In this document: positions 18,321 through 26,837 of the stretch, piece by piece | Position numbering within the stretch: the stretch's first letter is position 1 | Layout: each line of letters opens with the position of its first letter | Assembly: GCF_001982605.1 (NCBI RefSeq) | Contig: NZ_MLCN01000001.1 | Location: forward strand, 1-64,000 | DNA from: Alkanindiges hydrocarboniclasticus | GTDB taxonomy: Bacteria; Pseudomonadota; Gammaproteobacteria; Pseudomonadales; Moraxellaceae | Direction: 5' to 3' | DNA: 64,000 nucleotides | Notes under the pieces: generated by a model | Told to the model about the DNA's origin: nothing | The model's database searches: none | Seen by the model: only the letters and a program-made list of their open reading frames with translations | Made by a program: the position numbers and the translations under genes

Positions 18321-18350
18321 AAACCGCAGATTGACTGCGGTTTTTATTTT
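18321..18350. terminator. bidirectional terminator between the ABC1 kinase and monooxygenase genes
   Basis: AAACCGCAG pairs with CTGCGGTTT around a 5-nt loop. There are T tracts on both strands, and the flanking genes converge. Confidence 0.85.
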
Positions 18351-18388
18351 GCCTGACGCTTAAATTTTGTTAAAAGCCGCGTGAAAAT

Positions 18389-19918
18389 TTATACTTTGGC
18401 CAACAATCGCTTGATTGGATTTAGCCGTGGCAATTTCTTCTCACTGGTGTATCGGGATGGGTCAAAGCTACGGGTTTTAAGCCAGTACATAAAGGTAAAG
18501 CTGGGCCATAATGTGGTATTACGTCCGGTTTCATCCAGATACCAGCTATTACAGCCGGATTTCCATACTGACTTGTCGCTTTGCTTTTGCATCTCCCGCA
18601 CAAAGCCGTCTTCGGCTTCCTGCTTGACTTCAAGTGTATTGAGCTTATGCTTTTTCATGTATTTCAGTGCTTGGGCAATATAGCTGGCCTGCGATTCAAT
18701 CATAAAAATAATCGAATTATGGCCAAGGCCGGTGTTTGGCCCCAGCAGGAAAAATGCATTGGGGAAATCATAGCTGCTAATGCCCAAATAGGCATGCATG
18801 CCATTTTTCCAGTGGGTTTGAATACTCTTGCCATGCTTGCCAGTAATATCAAACTGGTTGGCCTGATTGGTTACATCAAATCCGGTACAGTAAATAATCA
18901 CATCAACCGGATAATCCTGGCCATTTGCCTTTACGCTATTTTCAGTGATTTCAGTGACGCCACCACCCACCAGACGCACATTATCCTGATTAAAGGCTGG
19001 ATAATAGTTATTGGATAACAAGACCCGCTTACAACCCATAGTATAATTAGGTGTGAGGGCCGCACGGGTGGTTTCGTCTTTTACCCGTTGCAGGTTTTTG
19101 TAGGCCAGTTTTTGTCCATACTTCATAATGCGTGGATCAATCACAAAACCAGCCGCACTAGCCTCCAGAATCCAGTAAATCTTATTGCGATACCACTTGC
19201 GTGCCAGCAGGCTTTTTTCGTACTTGTCCTTGGTTTCTTCTTTAAAGGCAAAATCGGCTTTGGGCAACACCCATGCCGGAGTACGCTGGAATACATACAG
19301 TTCGCTAGCCACTTTGGCCATTTCGGGCACAACCTGAATGGCACTGGCACCTGTACCAATGACCGCAATACGCTTGCCCTGCAAATCTACTGAATGATCC
19401 CATTTGGCAGAGTGCATGGTCACGCCCTTAAAGTCATGCAGGCCCTTGATATTGGGATAAGATGGAATATGTAGCGCGCCACGGGCTGACACCACGGTAC
19501 GTGCACGGAATTGCTGACCGCTGGCTGTATCTACCTGCCAGGTACAGTTGTCGTCATTGTAATGCGCGCCAGTTACTTCAACATTAAAACGCACATGAGG
19601 ATATAACTGATATTTTTGCGCCACATTCTTGGTGTAATCAAAAATCTCAGGCTGTGCAGCAAACGAACGTGACCAGCGGTTTGGCTCAAAGGAATAGCAA
19701 TACATGTGAGACGGTACATCACAGGCTGCCCCCGGATATACGTTATCGCGCCATGTTCCGCCAACGTCACTGCCCTTTTCAAGCATAATAAAATCAACCC
19801 CTGCCTTTTGCAGGGCAATGGCCATTGCCATACCACTAAAACCGGCTCCTATTATTAATACAGACGCATCCAGTCCGGTGGCGGTATTGGCCAAAACTTG
19901 GGTCGCAGGCTGACTCAT
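18389..19918 (-). CDS. Baeyer-Villiger-type flavin monooxygenase
   Basis: A 509-residue NAD(P)H- and FAD-dependent monooxygenase. The first Rossmann motif is LIIGAGFSGMA near the N terminus, the Baeyer-Villiger fingerprint FxGxxxHxxxW[P/D] is FKGVTMHSAKWD, and the second Rossmann motif is VIGTGASAIQ. FIMLEKGSDVGGTW and the C-terminal LGPNTGLGH also fit. The substrate is unknown; ketones or long-chain hydrocarbons are plausible given the divergent acyl-CoA dehydrogenases. The start at 19918 (MSQPATQ) is chosen over 19969 because AAAAAGGATG precedes it. An 18-bp palindrome lies 46 bp upstream. Confidence 0.86.
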   Translation of the reverse strand: MSQPATQVLANTATGLDASVLIIGAGFSGMAMAIALQKAGVDFIMLEKGSDVGGTWRDNVYPGAACDVPSHMYCYSFEPNRWSRSFAAQPEIFDYTKNVAQKYQLYPHVRFNVEVTGAHYNDDNCTWQVDTASGQQFRARTVVSARGALHIPSYPNIKGLHDFKGVTMHSAKWDHSVDLQGKRIAVIGTGASAIQVVPEMAKVASELYVFQRTPAWVLPKADFAFKEETKDKYEKSLLARKWYRNKIYWILEASAAGFVIDPRIMKYGQKLAYKNLQRVKDETTRAALTPNYTMGCKRVLLSNNYYPAFNQDNVRLVGGGVTEITENSVKANGQDYPVDVIIYCTGFDVTNQANQFDITGKHGKSIQTHWKNGMHAYLGISSYDFPNAFFLLGPNTGLGHNSIIFMIESQASYIAQALKYMKKHKLNTLEVKQEAEDGFVREMQKQSDKSVWKSGCNSWYLDETGRNTTLWPSFTFMYWLKTRSFDPSRYTSEKKLPRLNPIKRLLAKV

Positions 19919-20262
19919 GTAAACATCCTTTTTGCTTTTCAATCGCTGGGTAAATCTTGTAAATGACAATGAATATTGTCAAAAACAGTTTAAATACGCA
20001 AGTGGGCAGTGTTCGCTTTTCTGCTAATACTGTCAACACACCAGTCATTTTTAAGTATTCTTGGTCATTTAAGCCAATTAAGCGTAAATACAGCCTTCTA
20101 TTTTTAGAAAATTATTATTTTATTTCAAAAGCATAATTAATTTATTAAATGACAAAAAAGACAGTTTTTAAATTTTAATGTCAGTCAGTTCAGCAATGGG
20201 GCTTTGGTTTTTTTTGTGTCAGGATTTTAAGCATCCTACAGGTACGAAGGAATATCTGCCGC
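19919..20262. other. divergent promoter region, monooxygenase/acyl-CoA dehydrogenase
   Basis: About 340 bp, strongly AT-rich, without a gene. It contains the palindrome at 19964-19981 and several TGTCA/TGACA half-site-like words (about 20030 and 20150-20185), which suggests one regulator may serve both directions. Confidence 0.4.
19964..19981. promoter_or_regulatory. palindrome TGACAAT-gaat-ATTGTCA, candidate operator
   Basis: A perfect 7-bp dyad with a 4-bp spacer, 46 bp upstream of the monooxygenase start codon. Size and symmetry fit a TetR- or GntR-type dimer. No regulator gene is adjacent. Confidence 0.5.
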
Positions 20263-21564
20263 ATGACTACAAATACAACCATGAACAAGGCTCAAGGCTT
20301 TGGACTGAACCTGCTTACCCGCTTTGCTGCCAGTGATTTAATTGACCAGTTAAAAATGCGCAAGCTGCTGGAAAAAACCCTGTATCAGGGCAGTAAATCC
20401 GGTTTTCAGCTATTGGGTAGCGCCTCACGCCAGTTTAGGCCTGCTTCGGGCACAGGCAAGCAACGCCTTCCAGCAACTTCCAAGAACCTGTTTGACCTAA
20501 GCCTTAGCGATGAGCAGCAAATGACTCGGGACACTGTGCAACGGTTTGCTGCCGAAGTGCTTCGTCCTGCCGCACATCAGGCAGATGATCAGGCTAATTA
20601 TCCTGCTGACATTACGACACAGGCACAGGAACTGGGCTTGCTGTTTTATGCCTTGCCTGAAAGCTACGGCGGTGTGGCCAGTGAGCAATCGGTAGTGACA
20701 AACGTGTTAATTGCCGAAGACTTGGGCCATGGTGACTTTAGCCTTGCTGCCAGTATTCTAACGCCATTAAGCGTAGCCAACGCCATTACACGCTGGGGTA
20801 CAACCCAGATGCAGGAAAAATACCTGCCTGCCTTTGGCGAAGATACACCATTATCAGCCACTTTCGCCGTGCTGGAAGCAACCCCGGCTTTTAACCCGAA
20901 TGACCTTAAAACCCAGGCACGCCAGACCGATCAGGGCTACCAGCTTACCGGTGAAAAAACCTTGGTTGTTCTGGGCGAACAGGCCGAGGTGTTTTTGGTG
21001 GCTGCCATGCTCAATGGCAAGCCCAATATTTTTGTGGTGGAAAAACACGACACTATTGGCATACGCCAGAACCCGGCCATGGGTTTAAAAGCCTGCCAGA
21101 CTGTAACACTGCAATTTGGTAATACCCCGGCTGCCCTGCTGACTGATGATGATTTTGACTATCAGGCATTTCTGGACTTGGGAGCATTAAGCTGGTGTGC
21201 ACTGGCTGTCGGTACCTGTCAGGCTGTAAAGGAATATTGCATCAGCTATGCCAATGAACGCACAGCTTTTGGCGAACCAATTTCCCATCGTCAAAGTGTG
21301 GCCTTCATGATTGCGGACATGGCAATTGAAATTGAAGCCATGCGCATGCTGGTGTGGAATGCAGCAAGCCTTGCTGAAGCGGGCAAGCCTTTTCACCGTG
21401 AAGCTTATCTGGCCCGCCTGCTCTGCAATGAAAAATCCATGAAAATTGGCAACGATGGAGTACAGATTGTTGGTGGCCATGGCTATACCAAGGAGCATCC
21501 GGTGGAGCGCTGGTATCGTGATTTGCGGGCCACTGCCATTATGCATTCCGGCCTGCATGCCTGA
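20263..21564 (+). CDS. acyl-CoA dehydrogenase family protein (atypical C terminus)
   Basis: A 433-residue acyl-CoA dehydrogenase-fold flavoprotein with an N-terminal extension of about 80 residues. The N-terminal helical domain begins near LSLSDEQQMTRDTVQRF; the middle beta domain has ATFAVLEATP in place of the usual AxTEPxxGSD. The C-terminal domain has ERTAFGEPISHRQSV and QIVGGHGYTKEHPVERWYRD, but then reads LRATAIMHSGLHA and stops, so the usual EGT segment is missing. It may be an inactive or specialised partner of the acyl-CoA dehydrogenase that starts 28 bp downstream. Confidence 0.85.
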   Translation: MTTNTTMNKAQGFGLNLLTRFAASDLIDQLKMRKLLEKTLYQGSKSGFQLLGSASRQFRPASGTGKQRLPATSKNLFDLSLSDEQQMTRDTVQRFAAEVLRPAAHQADDQANYPADITTQAQELGLLFYALPESYGGVASEQSVVTNVLIAEDLGHGDFSLAASILTPLSVANAITRWGTTQMQEKYLPAFGEDTPLSATFAVLEATPAFNPNDLKTQARQTDQGYQLTGEKTLVVLGEQAEVFLVAAMLNGKPNIFVVEKHDTIGIRQNPAMGLKACQTVTLQFGNTPAALLTDDDFDYQAFLDLGALSWCALAVGTCQAVKEYCISYANERTAFGEPISHRQSVAFMIADMAIEIEAMRMLVWNAASLAEAGKPFHREAYLARLLCNEKSMKIGNDGVQIVGGHGYTKEHPVERWYRDLRATAIMHSGLHA

Positions 21565-21592
21565 TTTACGCCAAAATTAAAGGAACACGACA

Positions 21593-22795
21593 ATGAATTT
21601 ACAAAATCCAAAAAAATTCAAGATGATGGTTGATCAGGCGCATGAAGTTGCCCTGAATGTATTTCGTCCAATTTCACGCAAATATGATAAGGCTGAACAT
21701 GCTTATCCCAAGGAACTGGACATGCTGGCATCTCTGCTGGATGGCATGAATGCCGGTGGCGGCTCTGAAGCTGGTGCAGCAACAGCGGGCAAGCGCGGTG
21801 AAAAGCAGGAAGACGGTGTCCGTAATGGCTCTAATATGTCCACTGCTCTAGGTATTATGGAACTTTGCTATGGCGATACCGGCCTGCTACTCAGCATGCC
21901 ACGCCAGGGCCTAGGTAACTCGGCCATTGCCGCGGTTGCCAATGACGAGCAACTGGACCGCTTTAAAGGCAAATGGGCCGCCATGGCCATTACCGAGCCG
22001 GGTTGTGGTTCAGATTCGGCAGCGATTCGTACTACAGCGGTCAAAGATGGTGATGATTATATTTTAAACGGCGAAAAAATCTTTGTTACTAGCGGTGAGC
22101 GTGCTGACTGTGTGGTGGTCTGGGCGACACTGGACAAAAAACTGGGCCGCGCTGCGATCAAGTCTTTTGTGGTAGAAAAAGGCACACCCGGCATGACCGT
22201 CGAGCGACTGGAACACAAGCTGGGCATTAAAGCATCAGATACCGCTGCGATTAGCTTTATCGACTGCCGCGTATCGGCTGCAAATCTATTGGGTAATGCT
22301 GAAATTGACGTAGCCAAAGGTTTTGCCGGTGTGATGGAAACCTTTGACAATACCCGTCCACTGGTTGCCGCCATGGCAGTCGGTTGTGCCAAAGCCTCAC
22401 TGGAGCGCATCAAGGAAATCTTTAAAGACCAGCTTGATCCAAACTACAGCACCCCTGTGTTAAATACCAGCAACATTGCCGCCACCATTTACCGTCTGGA
22501 AGCGGAATGGGAAGCTGCGCGCCTCCTCACCATCAAGGCATGCTGGATGGCAGACAATAAGATGCCAAACTCCAAGGAAGCCTCTATTGCCAAAGCCAAG
22601 GCTGGACGGATTGGCAGTGAAATTACCTTAAAATGTGTAGAGCTGGCTGCCAGTGTGGGTTATGGCGAAGATGAATTACTGGAAAAATGGGCGCGGGATT
22701 CCAAAATTCTGGATATTTTTGAAGGCACCCAGCAAATTCAGCAACTGATTATTGCCCGTCGTGAGCTGGGTAAATCTTCCAGTGAATTGAAATAG
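21593..22795 (+). CDS. acyl-CoA dehydrogenase
   Basis: A 400-residue flavoenzyme for alpha,beta-dehydrogenation of acyl-CoA esters. It has the FAD/substrate segment MAITEPGCGSDSAAIRTTA (as two blocks), GEKIFVTSG, and a C-terminal LDIFEGTQQIQQLIIARRE region with the EGT segment in place. An insertion of about 35 residues near 50-85 (GMNAGGGSEAGAATAGKRGEK in part) is polar and Gly/Ala-rich. A good ribosome-binding site (AAAGGAACACGACA) precedes the ATG. It is in an operon with the preceding paralogue, which lacks the EGT segment. Confidence 0.9.
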   Translation: MNLQNPKKFKMMVDQAHEVALNVFRPISRKYDKAEHAYPKELDMLASLLDGMNAGGGSEAGAATAGKRGEKQEDGVRNGSNMSTALGIMELCYGDTGLLLSMPRQGLGNSAIAAVANDEQLDRFKGKWAAMAITEPGCGSDSAAIRTTAVKDGDDYILNGEKIFVTSGERADCVVVWATLDKKLGRAAIKSFVVEKGTPGMTVERLEHKLGIKASDTAAISFIDCRVSAANLLGNAEIDVAKGFAGVMETFDNTRPLVAAMAVGCAKASLERIKEIFKDQLDPNYSTPVLNTSNIAATIYRLEAEWEAARLLTIKACWMADNKMPNSKEASIAKAKAGRIGSEITLKCVELAASVGYGEDELLEKWARDSKILDIFEGTQQIQQLIIARRELGKSSSELK

Positions 22796-22804
22796 ATTTA
22801 ACTC

Positions 22805-22837
22805 ATGGATGCAGTACTTTGACGAGGCTGCATCCAT
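22805..22837. other. 10-bp hairpin between convergent genes
   Basis: ATGGATGCAG pairs perfectly with CTGCATCCAT around a 13-nt loop. It lies just behind the acyl-CoA dehydrogenase stop and 18 bp before the end of the convergent esterase. There is no T tract on either side, so it would be a weak or factor-dependent terminator at best. Confidence 0.45.
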
Positions 22838-22854
22838 ATTGAATCGATTCAAAA

Positions 22855-23607
22855 TCACTTAACAGATTTTAAAAACCCTGCAATATCCCTAAATACTTTC
22901 TGATGATCAGCTTCCAACATCAGCATATGTCCAGAATTGGGGTATGCTTTGATTTCCTTTACTGTTGAACCAACCTGATCGTATATAAGTGCTGCACTAT
23001 CCTGATAACAGGCATCGTCCAGCTCCCCTTGCAATACTTGCACCGGGCATTCAGTTTTTGCCAGATGCTGTCCGGTGGTTTCAGTAAAATCACTTAAGCC
23101 TTGTAAAAGAGAAAAATCTGATTTGGCAAATTGTGCTACTTCTTCTGCTATATGCAAGGCAGGTTTTTGCTCAAACTTTTTATATTCTTCTGCATAACTA
23201 ATCAGGCGACGTTTTAGATAATCAACAGGACGTTTCATAATCGGCGAACACAAAGTCGTTACACTTGCCAGTGCATATTGCTGGGCCAGCCGTAAGGCAA
23301 AAACCCCGCCCATTGAGTGGCCAACCACACTTATTTTGCCATAACCATGACTATGCAAAAAATCAAAAGCATTGTGGGCATCCTGCCACCAAGCCGCCAT
23401 ACTGGTTTTGACAATGGCTTCCGCGCCCAGTCCGTGACCACTATAAATAGGCACATAACAGGCAAAACCCTGACTTTTCAGAAAGTTGGTTAGTTTTTTT
23501 AAATCAAGCGGCGAGCCAGTAAAACCATGCAATAACAACACAGCATGTGCGTTTGCAGGCTCAGCAGCTGGATGAAAGATAGGCTTAGGACGTGCAAGTT
23601 TAAACAT
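22855..23607 (-). CDS. alpha/beta hydrolase (carboxylesterase-like)
   Basis: A 250-residue alpha/beta-hydrolase. The oxyanion region is LLLHGFTGSPLDL, the nucleophile elbow is VVGHSMGGVFAL, the acid is likely in QGELDDACYQDS and the histidine in YPNSGHMLML. The layout resembles bacterial carboxylesterases of the Est30/monoacylglycerol lipase type. There is no signal peptide, so it is cytoplasmic. It follows folB-folK on the same strand after about 80 bp but has no functional link to folate. The natural substrate is unknown. Confidence 0.85.
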   Translation of the reverse strand: MFKLARPKPIFHPAAEPANAHAVLLLHGFTGSPLDLKKLTNFLKSQGFACYVPIYSGHGLGAEAIVKTSMAAWWQDAHNAFDFLHSHGYGKISVVGHSMGGVFALRLAQQYALASVTTLCSPIMKRPVDYLKRRLISYAEEYKKFEQKPALHIAEEVAQFAKSDFSLLQGLSDFTETTGQHLAKTECPVQVLQGELDDACYQDSAALIYDQVGSTVKEIKAYPNSGHMLMLEADHQKVFRDIAGFLKSVK

Positions 23608-23688
23608 TCAAATCTTAAGGCTTAAATGGAGCTTTTCAGTGTAACAAGGCCTGACCGGAACTCAGTAACTGTCTGGTTAATTGCTTAT

Positions 23689-24108
23689 TTATTGATTAAC
23701 AATCTGGTAAGGCATACTTGCATCAGCAGCCGGGCAATCTTGCCACAGCTCGGACAATGGCTTAACTGCATCAAAAGGCAAAGGCAGGCGCGATGCCACA
23801 GGCTGAAGAGAACTTATCGTTGCTCCATGTGCCACAATATCCATGTCTAGTGGAATATGATGTGAAGGACGAATGCGGCCAGCCTGTACTTCCAGTTGTT
23901 TTAAAAATGCATCAAGCTGCGCAAAATTTAAGTGCGTTTGCAGCAGTACAGCCAGATTATAGTAGTCAGCACCCTTACCCTGCCGGCATGGAATCTGGTA
24001 AATCCTTGAAAACTGACACTCGCCCAAACCCTCTAGCTGCTGCATCGCATAGCGTGTCCAGTGTTCGCGGTTCTGGTTACTACTAATGGCAAGTGCGTAA
24101 AGAGTCAC
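23689..24108 (-). CDS. folK: 2-amino-4-hydroxy-6-hydroxymethyldihydropteridine diphosphokinase
   Basis: HPPK transfers pyrophosphate from ATP to hydroxymethyl-dihydropterin in folate synthesis. About 139 residues. The start MTLYALAISSNQN fits the family's N terminus, and the closing signature is RPSHHIPLDMDIVAHG. The family word 'YLNLVV' appears as YYNLAVLLQTH. The protein is shorter than E. coli FolK (159). The start is uncertain: GTG at 24108 (GAG 7 nt upstream) or TTG at 24120. Either overlaps folB, so the two are translationally coupled. Confidence 0.8.
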   Translation of the reverse strand: MTLYALAISSNQNREHWTRYAMQQLEGLGECQFSRIYQIPCRQGKGADYYNLAVLLQTHLNFAQLDAFLKQLEVQAGRIRPSHHIPLDMDIVAHGATISSLQPVASRLPLPFDAVKPLSELWQDCPAADASMPYQIVNQ

Positions 24109-24457
24109 GATTGCGCTCAATGCAAATGCCTACTGCGGTGGTATTGGGAATGGCTGTTGGCTTACGCACCGTTACCCTGATGTGTTCAACCACAGCATAG
24201 TCTGTGAGGATTGTTTGGGCAATGAGCTCGGCCAGCCTTTCAATCAGCTGTGCCTTAGTGTCTATAATTAAATCACTGACAAGGTCACACACGGCCTTGT
24301 AGTTCACTGCATCATGAATGTCATCGGTTTGCGCAGCACGACGAATATCGCAGCCCAGCTCAAGGTCAACAATAACCGGTTGTAGAATCTGGCGTTCCCA
24401 GTCAAAAACACCAATAACTGCATCAACCTGCAATCCTTCAATAATGACTTTATCCAC
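24083..24457 (-). CDS. folB: dihydroneopterin aldolase
   Basis: A 124-residue enzyme that cleaves dihydroneopterin to hydroxymethyl-dihydropterin, the substrate of FolK. The start DKVIIEGLQVDAVIGVFDWER (in part) carries the conserved active-site Glu/Tyr region, NYKAVCDLV is the family's NY motif, and LIERLAELIAQTIL follows. It begins at a GTG with GGGG 4 nt upstream. It overlaps folK by about 26-38 bp, so the two consecutive folate steps are coupled. Confidence 0.9.
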   Translation of the reverse strand: MDKVIIEGLQVDAVIGVFDWERQILQPVIVDLELGCDIRRAAQTDDIHDAVNYKAVCDLVSDLIIDTKAQLIERLAELIAQTILTDYAVVEHIRVTVRKPTAIPNTTAVGICIERNRDSLRTCH

Positions 24458-24625
24458 GTAACCCCATCAGGCGCGACCTTGTAACCAGTGGCTATTCTAC
24501 TCGAGTTTCAATAAAAACAGGCAATGTCATCGTTAGGGGAAACGACTTATTTGCCTGTATTTTTTCACAATAAGCTGTTAGATATTCAAGATCAAGACTG
24601 TAGTCCTCTCTTTGCCTATAGCCAA

Positions 24626-25939
24626 TTAGTGAATGAGTTTGGACGTTGGCTCAGATTCCTGTAACAGTTGCAGGCGGGAATCACTAAACACATCCATATA
24701 CGGCGTCAGAACACGCATAAAACGGTCAAAGTAAAGCATCTGCTTCATCAGTAAGGCAAAATCACGCGGAAAGTGAATACCATGACGCTCACCCACACCC
24801 ACCATATCCAGCATAATGGCATTTAAATCGGCCACATCGCCAGACATTACTTTTTGCGGGTCAGCCATTAGCACACCGGAAAATAGTTTTTCCATATCCT
24901 GTGCCAGACGATCAACATCAACCTTGGTATGGGTCATGCCCATATTGACCATATTTTTGGCCATCTCGTGATAATTGGTGTGCTGCAAGGCATCCATAAA
25001 GCCAATGGTTGCACCCCACACTTCCGGCTTTAATTGACCCACAATACCAAAATCAATAAAACCAATGCGACCATCTTTAAGCAGTAATAAATTGCCCGCA
25101 TGCAAGTCAGCATGGAAGCTTTTGCACATCATCAGGCTGGCAAACCAGGTATTCATGGCACTAATCAGCACTTGCGCCGGGTCTTTGGCATATTGTTTAA
25201 CCACTTCCAGATCAGTAAGTGGCAGGCCATACAAACGCTGCATGGTTAACACACGGCGGGTAGATGCCTGAGGGTAAACCTTGGGCGCAACTGCTTGCGT
25301 ATTTTGGGTAGCATCCAGAAATTGCTGGAAATCTTCAATATTTTGCGCTTCAGCCACAAAATCCACTTCCTTCACCATCCGGCTGCGGATTTCATCAACA
25401 ATTTCAGACAGTGAGGCAAATTTCAGTTTCGGCACGACCTTTTCAAACAGCCTGGTCACACCGTATACGACATTGAGGTCAGTATGCAAAATGGTTTGCA
25501 CGCCCGGTTTTTGCACTTTAATCACCACATCTTCACCAGTTACCAGTGTTGCTGCATGCACCTGTGCAATGGATGCCGAAGCCAGTGGTGCCTGTTCAAT
25601 ATGCTGAAAAATGCTCTCCAGCGGTGTATCACCAAATTCTTCTTTTAAAGTTTGCTCAATATAACTAAATGGCAAAGATGGAGTCTGATCCAGACAGCGC
25701 TGGAACTCCTCAACGTATTCGCGTGGAAACAAGGACGGCGAGCTGGCAATAAACTGACCCAGCTTGATATAGGTTGCCCCAAGCTGCTCAAAGGTTTCAC
25801 GCAGCAATTGCGGGGTTGGCGCAGCATCAGTTGCATGCCGGATCCCTGCACGAAGCACCACACCAGCAGTTTCGCCAAGACGGGCGACTGAGCGCAAGCT
25901 ATTAAGTATCTGTTTTTTAGCCGTAGGGTTTTTAATCAT
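24626..25939 (-). CDS. UbiB/AarF ABC1 kinase family protein
   Basis: A 437-residue member of the ABC1 atypical kinase family. KxGQ is KLGQFIASS, the Ala loop is LASASIAQVHAA, the lysine lies in VIKVQKPGV, the catalytic segment is FHADLHAGNLLL and the metal site is FIDFGIVGQL. This is the classical UbiB form (HADLHAGN). It lacks the two C-terminal membrane helices of E. coli UbiB and is not beside ubiE/ubiJ, so the ubiquinone role is not assured. The ATG at 25939 is preferred over 25987 because AAGGA lies 7 nt upstream. Confidence 0.82.
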   Translation of the reverse strand: MIKNPTAKKQILNSLRSVARLGETAGVVLRAGIRHATDAAPTPQLLRETFEQLGATYIKLGQFIASSPSLFPREYVEEFQRCLDQTPSLPFSYIEQTLKEEFGDTPLESIFQHIEQAPLASASIAQVHAATLVTGEDVVIKVQKPGVQTILHTDLNVVYGVTRLFEKVVPKLKFASLSEIVDEIRSRMVKEVDFVAEAQNIEDFQQFLDATQNTQAVAPKVYPQASTRRVLTMQRLYGLPLTDLEVVKQYAKDPAQVLISAMNTWFASLMMCKSFHADLHAGNLLLLKDGRIGFIDFGIVGQLKPEVWGATIGFMDALQHTNYHEMAKNMVNMGMTHTKVDVDRLAQDMEKLFSGVLMADPQKVMSGDVADLNAIMLDMVGVGERHGIHFPRDFALLMKQMLYFDRFMRVLTPYMDVFSDSRLQLLQESEPTSKLIH

Positions 25940-26071
25940 GGAAAATCCTTCAATTTCAGGCAGAACACTAATGATTTTTGCCATCATGAGAAATAATAAT
26001 TTGAGTATAAATTATCGGTTGTTATCTTGCTGTAATTTATCTTACTCGCATTTATGCGGCTTGGGTTTGAC

Positions 26072-26833
26072 TTAAGAGACTGGACGACTACAAATTGGGC
26101 AACTGTGGTCTTTGGCAAATTTCAGCACACGCTGCTGCATGGTGATGCCGTTCCAGACTAACAGCCGGTTGGCCAGCGGAGCCTGACCCAAACCCAGATA
26201 TAACAAGGCATGATGTGCTTGCAAGCTGGCGATAACAGCCGTGGTTGAAGCCAGTACACCGGACTCAGCACATTGACGGGTATCGTCATTTAAGCCATTA
26301 CCAAACAGACAACGATAGCAACCCTGCTCCGGCTGAAAAAAAGCAATTTGTCCTTCCAGCCCGATGGCTGCTGCCGACAATAACGGTACGTTGGCCTGTA
26401 CACAGGCTTGGTTGATCATATCCCGTGTGGCAAAGTTATCTGAGCCATCCAGTACCAGATCAATATCAGCCAGCAACTCGGGCAGGTGATCCACATCAAT
26501 TTTTAGATCTACTGCTTCAAGCGTTGTCCACGGATTAATTTTTTGCAGTTCGCGTACTGCAACCTCAACTTTTGGCAGGCCAACATCGCTGGATTGGAAT
26601 AAAAACTGACGTTGTAAGTTGCTTTCCTCAATGCTGTCAAAATCAACCAATCGCAAAAAGCCAAGACCAGCACGCACCAGTATTTGTGCTGCGGGATTAC
26701 CTAATCCCCCTGCACCGATCATCAATACGCGGGCATTAGCTAGTTTAAGCTGCGCGTCCATATCCCATTCAGGCAGCAGGATTTGGCGGCTATAGCGCAG
26801 GAGTTCAGAGTTGGTAAGTTGAGATTTTGGCAA
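26072..26833 (-). CDS. moeB: MoeB/ThiF-family adenylyltransferase
   Basis: A 253-residue E1-like enzyme that adenylates the C terminus of a sulfur carrier (MoaD or ThiS). ELLRYSRQILLPEWD opens it, the ATP site is GAGGLGNPAAQIL, the Arg-containing segment is SNLQRQFLF, and zinc-binding cysteines lie in CYRCLFG and CPICSRPVS. The start is a TTG 4 bp after the Hint gene stop; no ATG fits the conserved N terminus. In Acinetobacter-like genomes moeB follows prmC. Here the Hint gene sits between them. Confidence 0.9.
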   Translation of the reverse strand: MPKSQLTNSELLRYSRQILLPEWDMDAQLKLANARVLMIGAGGLGNPAAQILVRAGLGFLRLVDFDSIEESNLQRQFLFQSSDVGLPKVEVAVRELQKINPWTTLEAVDLKIDVDHLPELLADIDLVLDGSDNFATRDMINQACVQANVPLLSAAAIGLEGQIAFFQPEQGCYRCLFGNGLNDDTRQCAESGVLASTTAVIASLQAHHALLYLGLGQAPLANRLLVWNGITMQQRVLKFAKDHSCPICSRPVS

Positions 26834-26837
26834 GATA

